Counted from the first letter of the stretch, positions 36,101-49,381 are shown. The stretch: DNA of 64,000 nt from Liquidambar formosana (GCA_039720395.1 CM077820.1:54876196-54940195), one strand, 5' to 3'. The notes: generated by a model from the letters alone, not told the origin. A program made the numbers and translations.

Positions 36101-37257
36101 AAAAGGTAGAAAAACAAAGAAATTGAGACCCCCTGTATTGCCAGGAAAATAATTTTTTTAAATCAATGATTTACAAATGTTTGTACAGGTTGACCCACCA
36201 TTAACAAAATTCAAAGCCTGAAATCCGCTCAAATGGGAAAAAGGGAAAACAGGGTTACGTGAGTTCAAGCTTGTCATGTAACTATTACATCATAATACAA
36301 TGGCATTACAGAATTTACATAAGCCATCTGACCACAAAAACAACGGACAACCAAGTGAGTTGAGAAAATATACCTCAGGCTTCTTTTAAATTGATAAATG
36401 TGTACAGTGGAACAAGTATATAGGTATATTTTGGCTTCAATCAAATGTCAAATAGCCTTAGCACTGGTGCAACTGCAAGAGCAACTGTTGTCTGTTGACA
36501 ATTTAAGAAGAAAACAAGACAAATTAAGCCACAAAGGATCAGTACAATCACTTTGCTCACTTTTTTTTTTTTAATTTAAAAATAATAATAATTTCATTTC
36601 TAAAAAATTCAATGTTTTGAAAGGCGTTCAAAAGGCATGCCTTTAAGGCGAGGCGCATGAAATTTTCCTTGAGGCAATATTTTTGGGTGGGACTCATCTT
36701 GGGTTTACACCCAAGCAGCTAGAGGAATCCAAGGCATGCCCTAAGGCAATTTTGGCACCCTATTAAAGAGGCGTATGCCTCTTAGGAGTGCTCTTTATGT
36801 AGTAATTATTTTATTCTAGAAATAGTTTACATTTTTACATTTATTTTTAGTATAAATTTAAATTGTTATTTACTTTTTTTCACTCTTTTTACAGTTTAAA
36901 AAGTATATGTTTTTATTTATTTTTAATAAAAATTTCAAACTTCGAAAGGCTTACACCTCTCCTCACTTGGGGGGTGGGGGGAGGGGGGAATATGCCTTGC
37001 CATGCTCTTTCGCTTTTAAAAACACTAATTCAAATGTAGCTTCATATTTGTTAGAATTTCCCAATAGTATCAATGATTTGCTTCCTTCTTTATTTGGCAT
37101 ATTGCCAATTTCGGAGAGAATTCACAAAATATGAGAAAAGCCAGGATTGTCAAATACCGATTCTGAATTGATAGGAAGTATTTAAATCAGGGCGGAAATT
37201 ATGCTTCTAGGCTAATCAACTCGAGAGAAGGTAATGATAGAACACTTACATTATGAA
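33156..37257. other. Intergenic spacer with LINE trace and tandem duplication
   Basis: Features seen: a GC-richer patch at about 33720-33890; after an A-run (33908-33927) a short trace reading AEAKAIVLALENF (33959-34000), typical of a LINE RNase H domain; an (ATA)n tract near 34673; an A-run at 34808-34828; a GGCG-rich repeat-like patch at 36615-36780; and a G-run near 36970-36987. No intact gene is recognised. Confidence 0.45.
35309..35467 (+). repeat. Tandem duplication, ~83 bp unit
   Basis: AGACTTAGATCAAGTGCCTG at about 35308 recurs as AGACTTGGATCAAGTGCCTT at about 35391. Both are followed by AATTCTATCCATCCAGATCC and ATAATCAAATATATA. Copies differ by a few substitutions and the length of the TA run. 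Confidence 0.85.
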
Positions 37258-40200
37258 TCAAAACTGAGGGTCAAAAGAGAAAAGACTTCTTTGTTCATCT
37301 GTTGGATTCACCAACCATCGGCAAAACATCCATGCGGCCCCAACCACTGAGAAAAGCGAAAGCGTCGCTAGAAATCCAAAATGTGAAACATCATTTGCAA
37401 TTATTGCAACTCCCAACATAACAAACTCTGCCAAACTTGCAACAGAAACCTCTGTTGTCCCAATAAGGTTCGCTTTGGATGCTGGGATCCCAGTTTGAAG
37501 AATCTGTGCCCCCACAACATCATATGACATGTGTCCCAACCTTGACAATACCTGCATACAGAAGTAGATGAGGTCCAGATAACTACACGATATAAATAAA
37601 AAATAAATGAATGAAATAATTTTCTAGTCATGAAATTTATCAGAAGTTAACATCCAAAATATAATTTACATATATATGCATGAAAAGTTGAAAACCATAA
37701 ATGTACTAGGAACTTCATCTGAAGGCTATATAAGCTAAAGAAAACCCAAAGACCCCAAAGCTATGCTCTCTTAGTTTAGTAAGAATAATTTATTTTATTG
37801 AGTAAACCGGGGCAAGTTTACTCGGTAAGCTTTCACACTAAAATCATTTTGACTATTCCTGCCAATTCTTGATAACCACCTAAACAATACCTCTATAAAC
37901 AATGGAGTAGTTATTTGGAAATGAGAAAGTTATGATGATTCTTACGATCAAACACAAGAAGAAAAGAAGGGGGGTCTGCCGTGAAAGAGTTCCGCTCCAA
38001 TACACTGCAACAGCCACAGTGAGAAGTGAAGCCTGAAATATCAATCCTACTGCTCCAGCCTGGTATAGGAAATCCATGAGAACTAAACCTAGACTAAGAA
38101 ATTCTAGTAGAGCGATAATATGAATAACATGAAGAAAAAACAACCTTTAATATGCCAAGCCGCCTGACCAGGTTAGAAGAAATGAATGTTGCTGCAACAC
38201 CCATGAAAGCACACAATCCACTAAATCCCCCAATTATTGATGGGTTGAGACCTGTTAACCAATCCCAACAGTAATATTGAACTCAGAAAGAAAATTTTGA
38301 GAGAATACTAAGTATATATAGTGATGCTCATAGAGAATTCCCAACAAGATTTTAGGCAGTATTGATTAGAATTCAAGGGAAAGACAGAAGGCAGTCACAT
38401 TAGGGAATGCTGACAACTATCCTATCAGCTTACACACTGTGTGCACATATTTATGTGGTTAAGAATGCACCAATTGTACTAAAGAAATCTACCAATAAAC
38501 CAAAATTAAGATAAACCCAACATAACAATAAATCAAACACAACTTATATGTTTGAATAGTCACACAAATTTAGTAGAAGAACATTTTCGACCACTTTTGG
38601 GTCGAGTTTTGAACAAGACAATCTAAATGGATCCACCAACAGTGACAGTTACAACCCCTCTGATTTGTACTAAAATTTGGTTAATGTGGTCTCACTTCAA
38701 CCCAGATCCACACAATCTCTCATGCCTTAGGTCTGAAATAAAATAACAACCAAGATATGTGGGGATGCAGCTGAAAAGATATAGAAGTTTGACAAATACC
38801 ACGCTGTGTTAAGAATGCCGTCATTAAACCTCCTGGAGCAAGAACAACATTGAAGTAGAGGAGCACATAGGCTAGGCTTGCGGGAAGAACAGGCTGCTGC
38901 ATGTATTCCATCCACCCATGCTTGATAGAATCCACACCTATCTCCACTGGTCAGCAGGAAGATGGAGTCAGTATATAGTATGTCAAATTCTCTATTTAAA
39001 AATAAATAAATAAAGAATAATAAGATTAACCTATACTCTCAGAATCAGGCCTGAAAGTTCTGCAATAGGTTTGTGGAGGTTTAGCACGGTCAAGAACCCC
39101 AGTAGAAAGCTTGTTGGTTAACCATGTAAGAACAACCTAAAAAATGGAGTATGAGCCTAAAAATATTAAGGAGAATACTTCTACAATGAAACAACATAAA
39201 CAGAACAAGCAGAGGAGCAATTACAACAACAGGCAGTGCCCATATCATTAAACCAGCAGCAAGCTTCAAGCAGGTCACTGGGTCATACTTTGAGAGAAGA
39301 ATGCCAAAAAGTGATGCTCCAGCTATCTGCGATCATATATAGTCATTAGTTTCTTAATCCAAAATTATAGTAATTAGTTTCTTAATCCAAAATTCTCTTA
39401 AAAAATTACTATAATGACAAGTTAAACTATTTTCATTTATTGGGATTTGTTGTAAAATGACGAAAAAAGGGTACACTATTTGTGTTCCACATCGCGAATA
39501 AAAGGGCAATTGTTAAGATGCAGGTCAAGCAATATATATATATATATATATAGTAATGATTAGGTGCTCAATGGCACGCATATATGACACCAATCGTGGC
39601 CATTTGTGATTGTCACACGCCCGCATGTGATGGTCACCAATGGTCTAGATTGACATCGCTGATCTGGGCACCTGAACATTGAATATATCTATAAAATATA
39701 TTCAAGCACATTATGACCATCAAATATAATTCAGTGAACTAGTGCTTCCAAAAGGACAATGGCCACATCATTTATAGCAAATACCTCGCAGAGGAGATCA
39801 ATTCGACTAAGAACAGCATTTGCTTGTGCAAGTGCAATTGGCCTATTTGTTCCTGCCAACTGTACATACAAGAATGCTAAATTAGGAAAATCCGTCAATG
39901 GTCAATGATAAGAAGAGAATAAATGTTAAGGAATCAAGGAAAGCACAAACTGGCACTACCAACACAACCCAATCACGCTCCATGGCAACCCCCAATGCCA
40001 ATCCAGATAGTCTCTCAACAGCCCCGGCTAATACTAGTGCAACAAACCAAGGACGGAGAAGCACGGATGATGCAAAGGCATTAGGAACAGTATGGGCATG
40101 TATTATCATTGCTACTGATAACAACTGAGCAGCTGTCTGACAGAAACAGAAGTGTTAGAGAATGAGTTTTAAGGAGCAATAGTCCCACATTCAGCTTTGT

Positions 40201-43200
40201 ATTCTTAATTTTAAATGAAGGAGTTACCTGGATAAAACTCAAACAATTATACGCAGCTACTCTGGGAAAATGATCCATGAGCTTGCCAACCAAAGGGCCT
40301 CCAACAACTATTGCAAGCTGTTTAACGTGGAGCTCATTAGAAAGTTTATTCTCCGCAGCTTATTCTATATGCTTAATTAATCTTACTTGATTAGACTCAT
40401 TGCAACCTTAGTGAAGAAACCCATGATCGCTACTGGTTGAAGGCTTGGATGAAGCAAGGCAATAGCAGCAGGCCAAGCAAAACTCCAAAGCTGTTCCACC
40501 AAATTCCCAGCCAAGCAACTAGCATATAAAGCTGAGAAGCACGTCCTTCAGGTTAGAAAATGCTTATATGATCCAACACAAGTGGAATAAAACTAATTTA
40601 AGACATCAAAATATCATTATGCAAGAAACATCAGAACTAAATTGGAAACAAGGTCAACAGCTATTGTAAGAGCATCACTAGACCGGAATATAAGAAGATT
40701 CTTTGAGCTAGAAAGCTGCAAAGCCATCCACAGAAGTTAATTGCCTCCTTTAAAAATTGGTCTGATTTAAATGGATAAATCAGGATGAACCAAATCCCTA
40801 TAATGTGGCATAGTAGCAAAACCTATGGAAGTTCTGGTCTAACAGAGCAAGGAAGCAAGCAGAAACAATGCAAGTAACTACATCCAAATATGATTAAGCA
40901 AGGTGTAAGCAAAGTAGCCTACTTTATAAACCATTCTGCCTAAGCTGATGCTAATATGTTCAAAGCTCAATTGGGAATTCGACAATTTAAGTAACTTCTT
41001 AACCAAAAGGAGAATTTGACAGATTATAAGATATATCTCTCTCTCCAACATGCTCTTGCTTCAAACCAATGTACAATAGCCTGATCAAAACCATTATCTC
41101 ATACTAGATTCTCTTAGAAGAAAATAAAATTGTACCTATCAAGTATGGAGGGTCAGCAGATAACCCCCCTTCTATTTTAATTTTACCAATGTGCCTCCTG
41201 TATGTTTTCATTTTTATCAATGTGCCCCACCGTTACTCGCCATTGATGAAAATTGACGGAAAATAGTCACGTGCTACTCATGTGACACGGGTAATTGTAA
41301 AAAAAAACCCCCTCTCTCTCTCTCTCTCTCTCTCCCAAACCAAACCTCCATCGCATTGCATCATATTTACTGCTACTGTTAACATCATTAAGCTAAAAAA
41401 AATCCCAAATGAGCTCAGGGGGGCACATTGGTAAAATTAAAACATAAGGGGGGTTATCTACTAACCCCCCCATACTTCAGGGGCGTTATCTGCAATTTAC
41501 CCTTAATTTTTGACCGAGGAGGATAGGAGTCTAAGAAGAATTAGACCCCTAATCTCCACTGGATAGAGAGGCCCCAATATCTCAGTACACTTTGGACTAT
41601 TGAAACCATTCATTGGAAATAATAGACTAGTAGCTGTCTCTTAAGTTGTTACCATACATTAGAGTTTAGACTTAAAGGGGAGGCTCCTACCATACAATCC
41701 TGCTGGATGGGCAGGAGTTGCTGCAAGGACATTCTGCTCCTTTCCGAGAGAACCTGAAAAGTGAATAACAAAATGATGAGGATTAATGAGTGAAGACTCA
41801 AGAATAATATAAAACTGAAGTGAAGTAAACCGATTAGAAGGAAAAAAATTGTGATTGTGATCTAGAGAAACATACTGGTAAAGTCGTCAAAAGACTATCT
41901 ACATAAGTGTCTTCAGTCAGTAAATTCAAAGGCTTGGTCTCAAGGATATCAGATTTGAGATGAACAATCGGGATTGAACAATCAGGTGCTTCGACTGACG
42001 AGTCTTCCTTGACATCTTCATCAGTCGCAATGTGGTTGAAGTGTACGTCAGTATTTGTTATTGAACACCTTGAACTAAAACTGTTTAACCTGCAACCACA
42101 TTGACAAAAACAAATAAATGAAAACATACCCCCCTAAAACTGTCACATCTAATTCTATAATGACTAATGATTCGAGAGCATCATCAAAACTATAAACTTT
42201 CCAGCTAATAGAGGAGTATCAAAAGCTCAAATGTGCCCATTGGAATCTTCTGCCTTACTGAGTTCACTACAATTTCTCCTTTCCAAATTAAAGATAACCT
42301 CTAAATGGTTTTTTGGTTTTTTTGTTTTTTTTTTTTTGCTCCGTTCAAACGATAGTACCTTTGAAAATCTGCTGGAATGAATGCATACAAGAAAACTGCT
42401 GCTAACTTTCCATCTAGTTTTTCTACTACTCATCAGAAAAGAAACAATATATTCTCCATTCGCTCCTAGATTCTTATTTTTTTGGATGAATTCCATTCTC
42501 TCCTAGTTGTCAATTTCTCAATTTCTTCACTTTGCATTTGCTGCTAAGTTCTAACTTTCCTGAGATTACATGAAATTCTCGAACCCCCCACACTCCCCAT
42601 CCCTCCCCCCCCCCTCCCCTCCCCCCCCAAAAAAAAAAAAATCCAATTCAATAAATGGATGAAAAAATTACCAAAGATTCAAAATTTTCTTTCATCTCCC
42701 CCCCACCTCTCCCCCCGGCGTGTTTTCTCCGCAATGAAGGGGCGGGGGAAATTGATTCTTTCCTTTTCCCGGCTACCAAACAGGCATAGTCGTAGTAAGC
42801 TAAAAAAGACATGACAACGTTTAGGATCTCAAACTGAGAAAACGAGGAGAAAACAAAATTTTGAATAACATAAATATTAGCCTCAATTGAGTACAGGCCC
42901 TCGTTTTCTAGACCCCTAAACTATAAAAACCAACAAAAATTCAACATTTTCTTTTCCTTTCTCAACTTTTCTCAGCCACCAAACAGAGCATAGGTGTAAA
43001 ATTTATTATTTAAAAAAAAATTACAATTCATTTCTTTTCCTACGTTTTCTCAGCAACTAAACGGAGCATTTAAAATAAAGCTGACCTGCAAGAAGAAACA
43101 AAAGAAGGATTCAACCATCGACGAGGAGAGAGGCGATGGCGTATTCGAGAAGGAGACGACGACGGAGAAGAAGCTTGGCGAATAGAGAACTTAAAGAGAG

Positions 43201-43315
43201 TAGAAGACAGTGGCTGATGATGAGAAACGATAACCATTCCCATGGTTGCTTCAAGTAGCCAGCAGCACCAGCACTCTTGAACAAGAAGCACCATGCGTTC
43301 TTCTTGCCTACTCAT
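37258..43315 (-). CDS. IREG3: Solute carrier family 40 member 3, chloroplastic (ferroportin-like)
   Basis: Thirteen exons: 43315-43086, 42089-41876, 41753 (or 41739)-41691, 40531-40407, 40317-40228, 40136-39960, 39859-39785, 39326-39225, 39136-39031, 38937-38800, 38251-38145, 38059-37946, 37551-37258. About 606 residues. The N-terminus (basic, Ser-rich [19 protein letters not shown]) fits a chloroplast transit peptide; an in-frame ATG at 43243 would give a cleaner one. Family landmarks: [140 protein letters not shown] and [13 protein letters not shown]. Multiple hydrophobic helices span residues ~155-590. Arabidopsis IREG3/MAR1 is a plastid-envelope transporter linked to metal homeostasis and opportunistic aminoglycoside entry. 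Exon 3 is one base out of frame from the expected acceptor (41753). A cryptic AG giving 41739 restores the frame. Confidence 0.93.
41141..41477. mobile_element. Inverted-repeat element in intron 3 of IREG3
   Basis: The left end AAGTATGGAGGGTCAGCAGA pairs with the complement of the right end AAGTATGGGGGGGTTAGTAG. Pairing continues through TAACCCCCCTT and TTTTAATTTTACCAATGTGCC, so terminal repeats of roughly 55 bp enclose a ~330 bp element. The interior has a (CT)n tract (about 41311-41334). No target duplication was resolved; the true outer border on the right may extend to about 41505. Confidence 0.75.
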
Positions 43316-43717
43316 GCAGCCTTTGATTGAAGAAGAAGAAGAAATTTTCAGTTAGGGTTAGGGCTCATTTGCAGAATGCAATGCATCTGTGAAGACATGA
43401 ACTGCAAAATTTTCAGATATATATGTATGGAAAATTTTTGAGGGGAGGATTGAGGTGGGTTTCCTTATCTGATGGTGATATTGGTGTCCACCGGTGGGGG
43501 CGGAAGAGTTCAGAGGCAATGTGGTGTGCGCAGTGGCCATAAGTTTTTTATGACGCTGCAGTTTTAGTGTCGTGTGATTCTTGGGTTTGGCTACTTTGAC
43601 CAGTTACTTGATGCCACTTGGCATTGTGGTGGGTCCAATGCTTTGGATATTTAGTACTTTCACTGAATTTTTCATCAAGATGTGTTATGCCCAAAATGGA
43701 AAATGGATTTACTTAGC

Positions 43718-43893
43718 ACAGTAAGGTGTTGTGTGGTCGTGATTGAGACATAGGGTAAAAGAAGAAACGTTCTATTGTTGAGGTGAAAAATGACTATTAA
43801 TACTCAATGTCATATAGAATATGGATTTTTCACCTCAATCATTGAATGTTTTTCTTTGGTAATGTGTCTCGATTTCACCTACCACATTACTGT
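43718..43893. mobile_element. Foldback MITE in the IREG3 upstream region
   Basis: ACAGTAAGGTG at the left pairs with the complement of CACATTACTGT at the right, and pairing continues to the centre (TTGAGGTGAAAAAT versus ATTTTTCACCTCAA). The element is ~175 bp and sits about 400 bp upstream of the first IREG3 exon. Confidence 0.75.
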
Positions 43894-45381
43894 ATTGTTG
43901 TGCTTTTTAAGCACAACAACGAATTCAAACTCGTTTAAATGGCATTTGTTTTACTTTTTAAATAAATAATCTCCTGTTTAAATTTGTAAAGAAATATTGA
44001 TACTTATAGTTAATATGAAAAGAATTAAAAGATAAGAATATGTTTTATCGATTGTCCTAAAACAAAAAAAAACAACCCTCTAATATGTATGTATACTACT
44101 ATATAAAGTCAATTAATTGCCTTTGTGGTTGGATTGTATCTGGAAATACTAAAACACCTTTACAAGTTAATAAAATTAAGAGACGATTTGGTAATTTTAC
44201 TAACTTTTAAAAACCCCACCATAATCTGTTTTCCCTTAATTCTCTCCCTCACACACACATGCGGTTTAAGAAATTTGAAAGCTAATATAGCAACTCCACT
44301 GATAGAATGAAAATTTAAAAAAATATATTACATACGCATGGTATGTGTTCGATTACTAGTCAACGATGATGCCAAGCTGAATCTTTGGTAAGTTAAAACC
44401 ACTGTTCCATCCACTTTCAAAATTTCGGGTCAACCAAAATTTTTTTTTCCCCTGGGCAGGCTGCAGTTCCTCTTATAATTACCAGCGGGATGATGTGGGC
44501 TGTAGTTCTGCTTAAGTGGGCCCATTTGGTTCTGTAGTCTGAATTACATTTTTTCCCCCACTTAAAAGGCATTATATTATTTTAAGAACACGTTGTTTTT
44601 ATTGGTTTTAATGTTTCCTACAATAAGCATAAAACAAAAAATAGAGGCCAAAAACACTATCTTTTATTCTTTAAAAATGAATTAATATCTTTGAAAGGTT
44701 TAAAAAATAAAAAAAACACAAATTTTGAGAACTAATATATGTGTTTCTATCATTGTTTCTAATAATGATAGACCGTTATGTTAGTCGGATTCTTTTTAAG
44801 ACAGACTTGTTATGACAAAAACTAATGCACGTACATGCTAAGTGTCACTTTGATTCCTTAATTTGTTCGATCAATTTCATTGAAGGTAACATCTTGTTAC
44901 TTAAAACTTTGATAACATCCACATCATCGTTGAAACAATTATGCAACAAGTGAAATTTTAAGATTTAAATATTTAATGCATTGAGTTGTTATGCTAACCG
45001 GTCATTCCTGCTTGGGTCTTCCACAAATTTTGGTCACAAATTAGTTACTTCGTCAATATTCATTCAATTGAAAAAAGATCACGGAAGGTTTTGAATTCAA
45101 CTCTTTATCCCTTTTTACTATTTGATGTAGGACAATCTTCATCCGGAAGAAAAAAACTGATCGTATTAGAACCAGTTCTAAAACAAGCGTTATGGGTAGG
45201 TGAAAAAACAAAAACAAAAACAAACTAGGCCAATATTATTAAAATTTTATCAAAATGGGAAGACAATGACCTAAAGTAGAAAAGAAGATGATTTAAATTA
45301 TAATCAAAACGAAGAGAACAATTATAATAAAGCCATTAGAGAGCAAAAAATACAGACAAGAAATGGTACAAATATGAGCAT
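43894..45381. other. AT-rich spacer between IREG3 and PME1
   Basis: No gene is recognised. The right end holds the 3' UTR of PME1 (45382 downward). Sequence is strongly AT-rich with short homopolymers. Confidence 0.4.
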
Positions 45382-48300
45382 TCATGGCTGGTTGGCAATC
45401 CACCCATCTTGGTCGATGAAAGATGGTTTTGTAAATTGATATAGCTCCACTGCACTCAGCTTTTTCTCCCAACCAACGCGCTTGGAAGTGTCAGACCCCG
45501 GTCCTTGACAATTTACCTCAGCATACGTAAAATCACTCCTAAATTTATTACACAAAAAAGCGTCACAACGATAGGAATGTTATGAAATTAAATGCAACAC
45601 CAAATATTTACACCACCCAAAAAAATAGAAGAAAAAAAAAAGAGAGTTTTTTAAGCCAAGTGAACTTACTCCATGGCTGCCGTCAATGGCATGATGTATA
45701 GATTCACTTGTTAAGTAAGATAAAAGATCTCGGATTTAAGTTTATAGAAAAATATTGACAACCATTTGTTGATATTAAGAGGGATTATGGATAAGGATCT
45801 ACTTTATCGGTTGTCCAAAAAAAAAAAAAAAAAAACACTTACTCATGGCCTGGGTACATCCAAGCATCCCATCCTTGTGGGGCAACGTCTACATTGAACG
45901 TTGTATGTGCAAATATTACTCTTGAGTAAGGACCATAGGCCCTCCCCAAGTAGACTTGACCAGTACCAAAAACAAGGCATTCTCTAAATATAAAACCACT
46001 CGGATCGTCTGATGAATTTCGACCTTGTGCAGTTAGATAACCTGCATTGATTTGTGGAGGCAGCGAGCCGGCGATAACATTTATTGCACATTCCTGCATA
46101 AAGAGGAAGAAAGAAAAAGAAAATTTTGATGAGGTAACTCTTATAAAAGGCTAAGCAGTTTTAATTTATACATGAGAATATAGGCTCATTTCTCTAAATG
46201 GTAGGTTTTTTAGGCTTTATTCCAACTTTGGTGTGATTTTAAACTTTATTACCAAACAGCGATAAATCGTGGTTGCTAACCACGATTTTATTAAAATCGT
46301 GGTTAGCAACCACGATTTATCGCTATTTGGGAATAAAGTTCAAAATCGTTGTTGTATGCCCAAAGCTAAAATCGTGGTTGCTAACCACGATTTTATTAAA
46401 ATCGTGGTTAGCAACCACGATTTATCGCTGTTTAGGAATAAAGTTTAAAATCACACCAAAGTTGGAATAAAGTCTAAAAAACCTACCATTTAAGGAAAAG
46501 AGCCTGAGAATATAAATAAATAATAGCAGTGGTGGGTGATGATGTGTCAGTGGGTGGGAGACTGGGAGGTGGTAGACTGGTAGTGGTGGGTGTGTGGGCG
46601 TGATGGGTGGGAATTGATGATGTTGGGTGTGCCCAGTTAAAAAGGGTAGCAATTTAGGCAGTCATCGTAGGCCTCACAGCTCGTTAGGCTTCAGTTCACT
46701 CACTAAAAAACTTAGGTACAAAAGGTTCCATTTAAAGCTTTGGCTTTGGACCCCATAAAAAAGATCTCATTTAAAATTTTGGTCTCAATCCTTAACTTAA
46801 GTTAGACTCTTCTATTGGTGGTGGTGGTAATGGGTGGGGTGGTACTGATGTGGTGGCGGTGGATGGTGTTGAGTGTTGGTGGTGGTGGTAGGTGAATAGT
46901 GGTAATGTTGGGTGATGGTGGTAATGGTAGTGGTGGTCTAAGTTATCATTTTTGAAATCCATCTCTCTTTTTCTCTCTTTCAACTTTATTTTTTATGACA
47001 GGAGTGTCCATAGCTTTGGTCACGATCCCATTTAATACCACATGTAATTAATCCTCTTCTCCCACATGCGTCATTGCTAAGCCTTGGGGTTCTAAAATCT
47101 CTCTTGCTTCTTGGTATGTTATGTATAATACTTATTGCATGAGATGTAATTTAAATGTAAAATATCATACATTTAAATCTCGTACAGAATTTCTCACATC
47201 CCATCTTCAACCATTTTTCTTTTCTTTGTTACATTAAAAGAGAATCGATCTCTAAACCTAAACTACCCAAATCACACCCACCCCACCACTAGGTCACGAC
47301 TCACGAGGATCCATGATATTCTTAGTCTTAAAAGTTCCCAAACAAGGCATGTTAAATTCCATACTAAGCAATTAAAGTAACCCCAAATTCTGCATCCAAA
47401 CGCAGAATTTGGAGTGATCGATAACCTATGACAATTATTTCAAGGACCATGCAGTGTTACCTCATAAAGAGATTGACCATAACCAAATATGAAATCCACA
47501 GCCCCTTCAATGTGGCAAGAGTTGAAGTAATGGCGGCCTTTTACGTCCCATAATGTATCTTGAAATCCCATGAACCCACATTGATAAAAGGCTGATTTAT
47601 CGCCATAAATTCTTGCTGCCACCGCCTGTTTAATCATGTAATTGGATGCATCTGCCTGTGTCCGCTCATCATAATCTGGCCCGATTGCATGATTATAGGA
47701 ATTCTGCAAGCCCAAGAAAAAGGTATATATGTATATATATATGTAGATATCTGTTTGCCTATTTCATATATCCACAAGAACAAACAAGCCTTGGCATGGC
47801 TAAATCCACAAGGACTCCAATGCCATCGTTTGTTTATGAGTGAATGAGGGACGAAATGAAATAGTGTTATCATAACTAAAATAAAAAAAAAAAAAAAAAA
47901 ACATATATATATATATCTGGTAGTTTGATAGCATTAATTAGGGAATCGAATGGTCATTCCTTATAGGGGTCAATTCCTTTTATAGCCATTCCTCTCCAAA
48001 CCAAGAGAAATGTCTATTCACTCCTTTTAAAAAATGAAATCATAAGAAGTGGGTTCGAAATTTTTTTATGTATATATATACATACATAATTTTAAAGACA
48101 AAATTCCACAAGAAATAGAAAAAGGATATTACCAAAATTTTGTTCCAGCTTCCGAGTATCTAATGCTAAAAATTGTCCCTAATAAAGTTGGAATAATAAT
48201 AATTATATCCTTCAGTTTTAAATATATACTGAGTAGGATAATCATCTCCATATATCAAATGCACTTTCTAAAGAGTGCTCCTACATTCACTTATATCATT

Positions 48301-49381
48301 TCCAGTTTCATCTATTGGCAAATGTGGCATCTACTATTGATTTTAGGACCTATTCCTACCTTTAATTCCTTCATCATTAATAAAAGGATATCAATGAGAG
48401 TATTGTTATTATTATTTTTCTTAGGCGGGCCGGTTGTGCATGCTATTTTGTTCTATTTTAGCATGCTGGCTGTTTTGGGGTCGGAATCTTTTTCCTTGGG
48501 TGTAAATGTTCTTTTGATAATTAAAATGTTTTAATTTTTCCCGAATAAAAAAAAATTATAAAATTATAAATGAATATCAATGTTTCTCCATAAACTTAAA
48601 CCCAAAATCACTAGTAACGTTTTGGTAACTGTACGTGTTTTTTGAGAATGAAATGATATTAATGACCAAAATGAAATCACAACGCAATGAGAGGAGAGAG
48701 CTTAAAAGGGGGGGAAAAGAGAGGTGAGGGGGGGTGGGGGGTGAAGAAAAAGGCATGAAATGGTACCAATTAGGCCCTTCATTTACCTTAAAGGTAATTC
48801 TCTTGGCCACAAAGTTGTCTGCGAAGCAGCTGAAAGTTGCACTGGTATCTGTTTGTTCATGGTCACCCCACGTAATTGTTGTGAACCTACTACTCTCTCC
48901 TTCAAGAAGGATGCATGGTTTCTCCGGGGGAATCACTACCTTCTCTCTACAATTTTATCATGCAAAATCCAGGAGGAAAAAGGAAAGAGAAAAAAAAAAA
49001 AAGCTTATTTAAGTAGATTATGACAATTATCTTGGGAAAAAAACAAATTATATTATACATATAAAGATAGAGATTTCCTTTATTTTTTGGGAAAAGAAAA
49101 ATTCTCATTTAGATCATAAGCATGGAAAATTATTACGAGTAAATTCCCTGACGTGCATGGATCCGAATCCACTGATCATTGCCAGAAGGAATAGAATCAA
49201 TGGCATCTTGAATCTTTGTGAAATTTCCTTGGCCCGACTGATCGACGGCGATGGTGTACGCAACCTTTGACTCATCTTTGTCATTTAATTTACACACGAC
49301 GGCTTTAGAGACCCCAAAAGAGATGGAGATTGATGAGAAAATGAGTAAAAATGTTGGAAGAAGAAGAATCAGCGGCTGCAT
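45382..49381 (-). CDS. Pectinesterase 1 of tandem cluster (PRO-less)
   Basis: Five exons: 49381-49137, 48946-48787, 47703-47461, 46093-45843, 45538-45382; all GT-AG; 351 residues in one frame. It demethylesterifies cell-wall homogalacturonan. The N-terminal [20 protein letters not shown] is a signal peptide and no inhibitor-like PRO domain follows, so the mature enzyme is predicted to be secreted directly. Family motifs: [59 protein letters not shown] (Gln ~161), FQDTLWD (Gln ~183, Asp ~184), [11 protein letters not shown] (Asp ~205, nucleophile class) and [13 protein letters not shown] (Arg ~267, with Tyr where many members have Trp). All catalytic residues that I can place are intact. Closest relative is the next gene (52263-54625), which has identical exon lengths for exons 2, 4 and 5. 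A TATA box lies ~108 bp upstream. Confidence 0.93.
46183..46504. mobile_element. Mutator-type MITE made of nested palindromes (PME1 intron 3)
   Basis: A perfect 10 bp direct repeat TGAGAATATA (46173-46182, 46505-46514) flanks inverted ends GGCTCATTTCTCTAAATGG and the complement GGCTCTTTTCCTTAAATGG. Inside, 46258-46324 is a perfect 33+1+33 bp palindrome and 46369-46423 is a second, near-identical one. Each is itself built from the near-palindromic word ATCGTGGTTGCTAACCACGAT, which therefore occurs four times in alternating orientation. It lies in the intron between exons 3 and 4. Confidence 0.9.
46515..46935. repeat. GGT/GTGG-rich simple-repeat region in PME1 intron 3
   Basis: Irregular runs of GGTGGT, GTGGTGG and GGGTGG words at 46530-46620 and 46812-46940, without a fixed period. 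A cryptic simple sequence. Confidence 0.6.
48050..48555 (+). mobile_element. Possible retroelement tail in PME1 intron 2
   Basis: Ends with TGATAATTAAAATG, TTTTCCCGAATAAAAAAAAA, which resembles plant LINE 3' ends, and contains a long but unrecognised plus-strand open frame. No diagnostic domain is visible, so the identification is weak. Confidence 0.3.

Noticed and set aside
36907..37134. Plus-strand open frame downstream of the ferroportin stop
   Set aside because: Short, includes a G-run, no motif. Probably the 3' flank of IREG3.
46273..46470. Open frame with repeated [16 protein letters not shown]
   Set aside because: Pure translation of the nested palindromes in the MITE. Not a protein.
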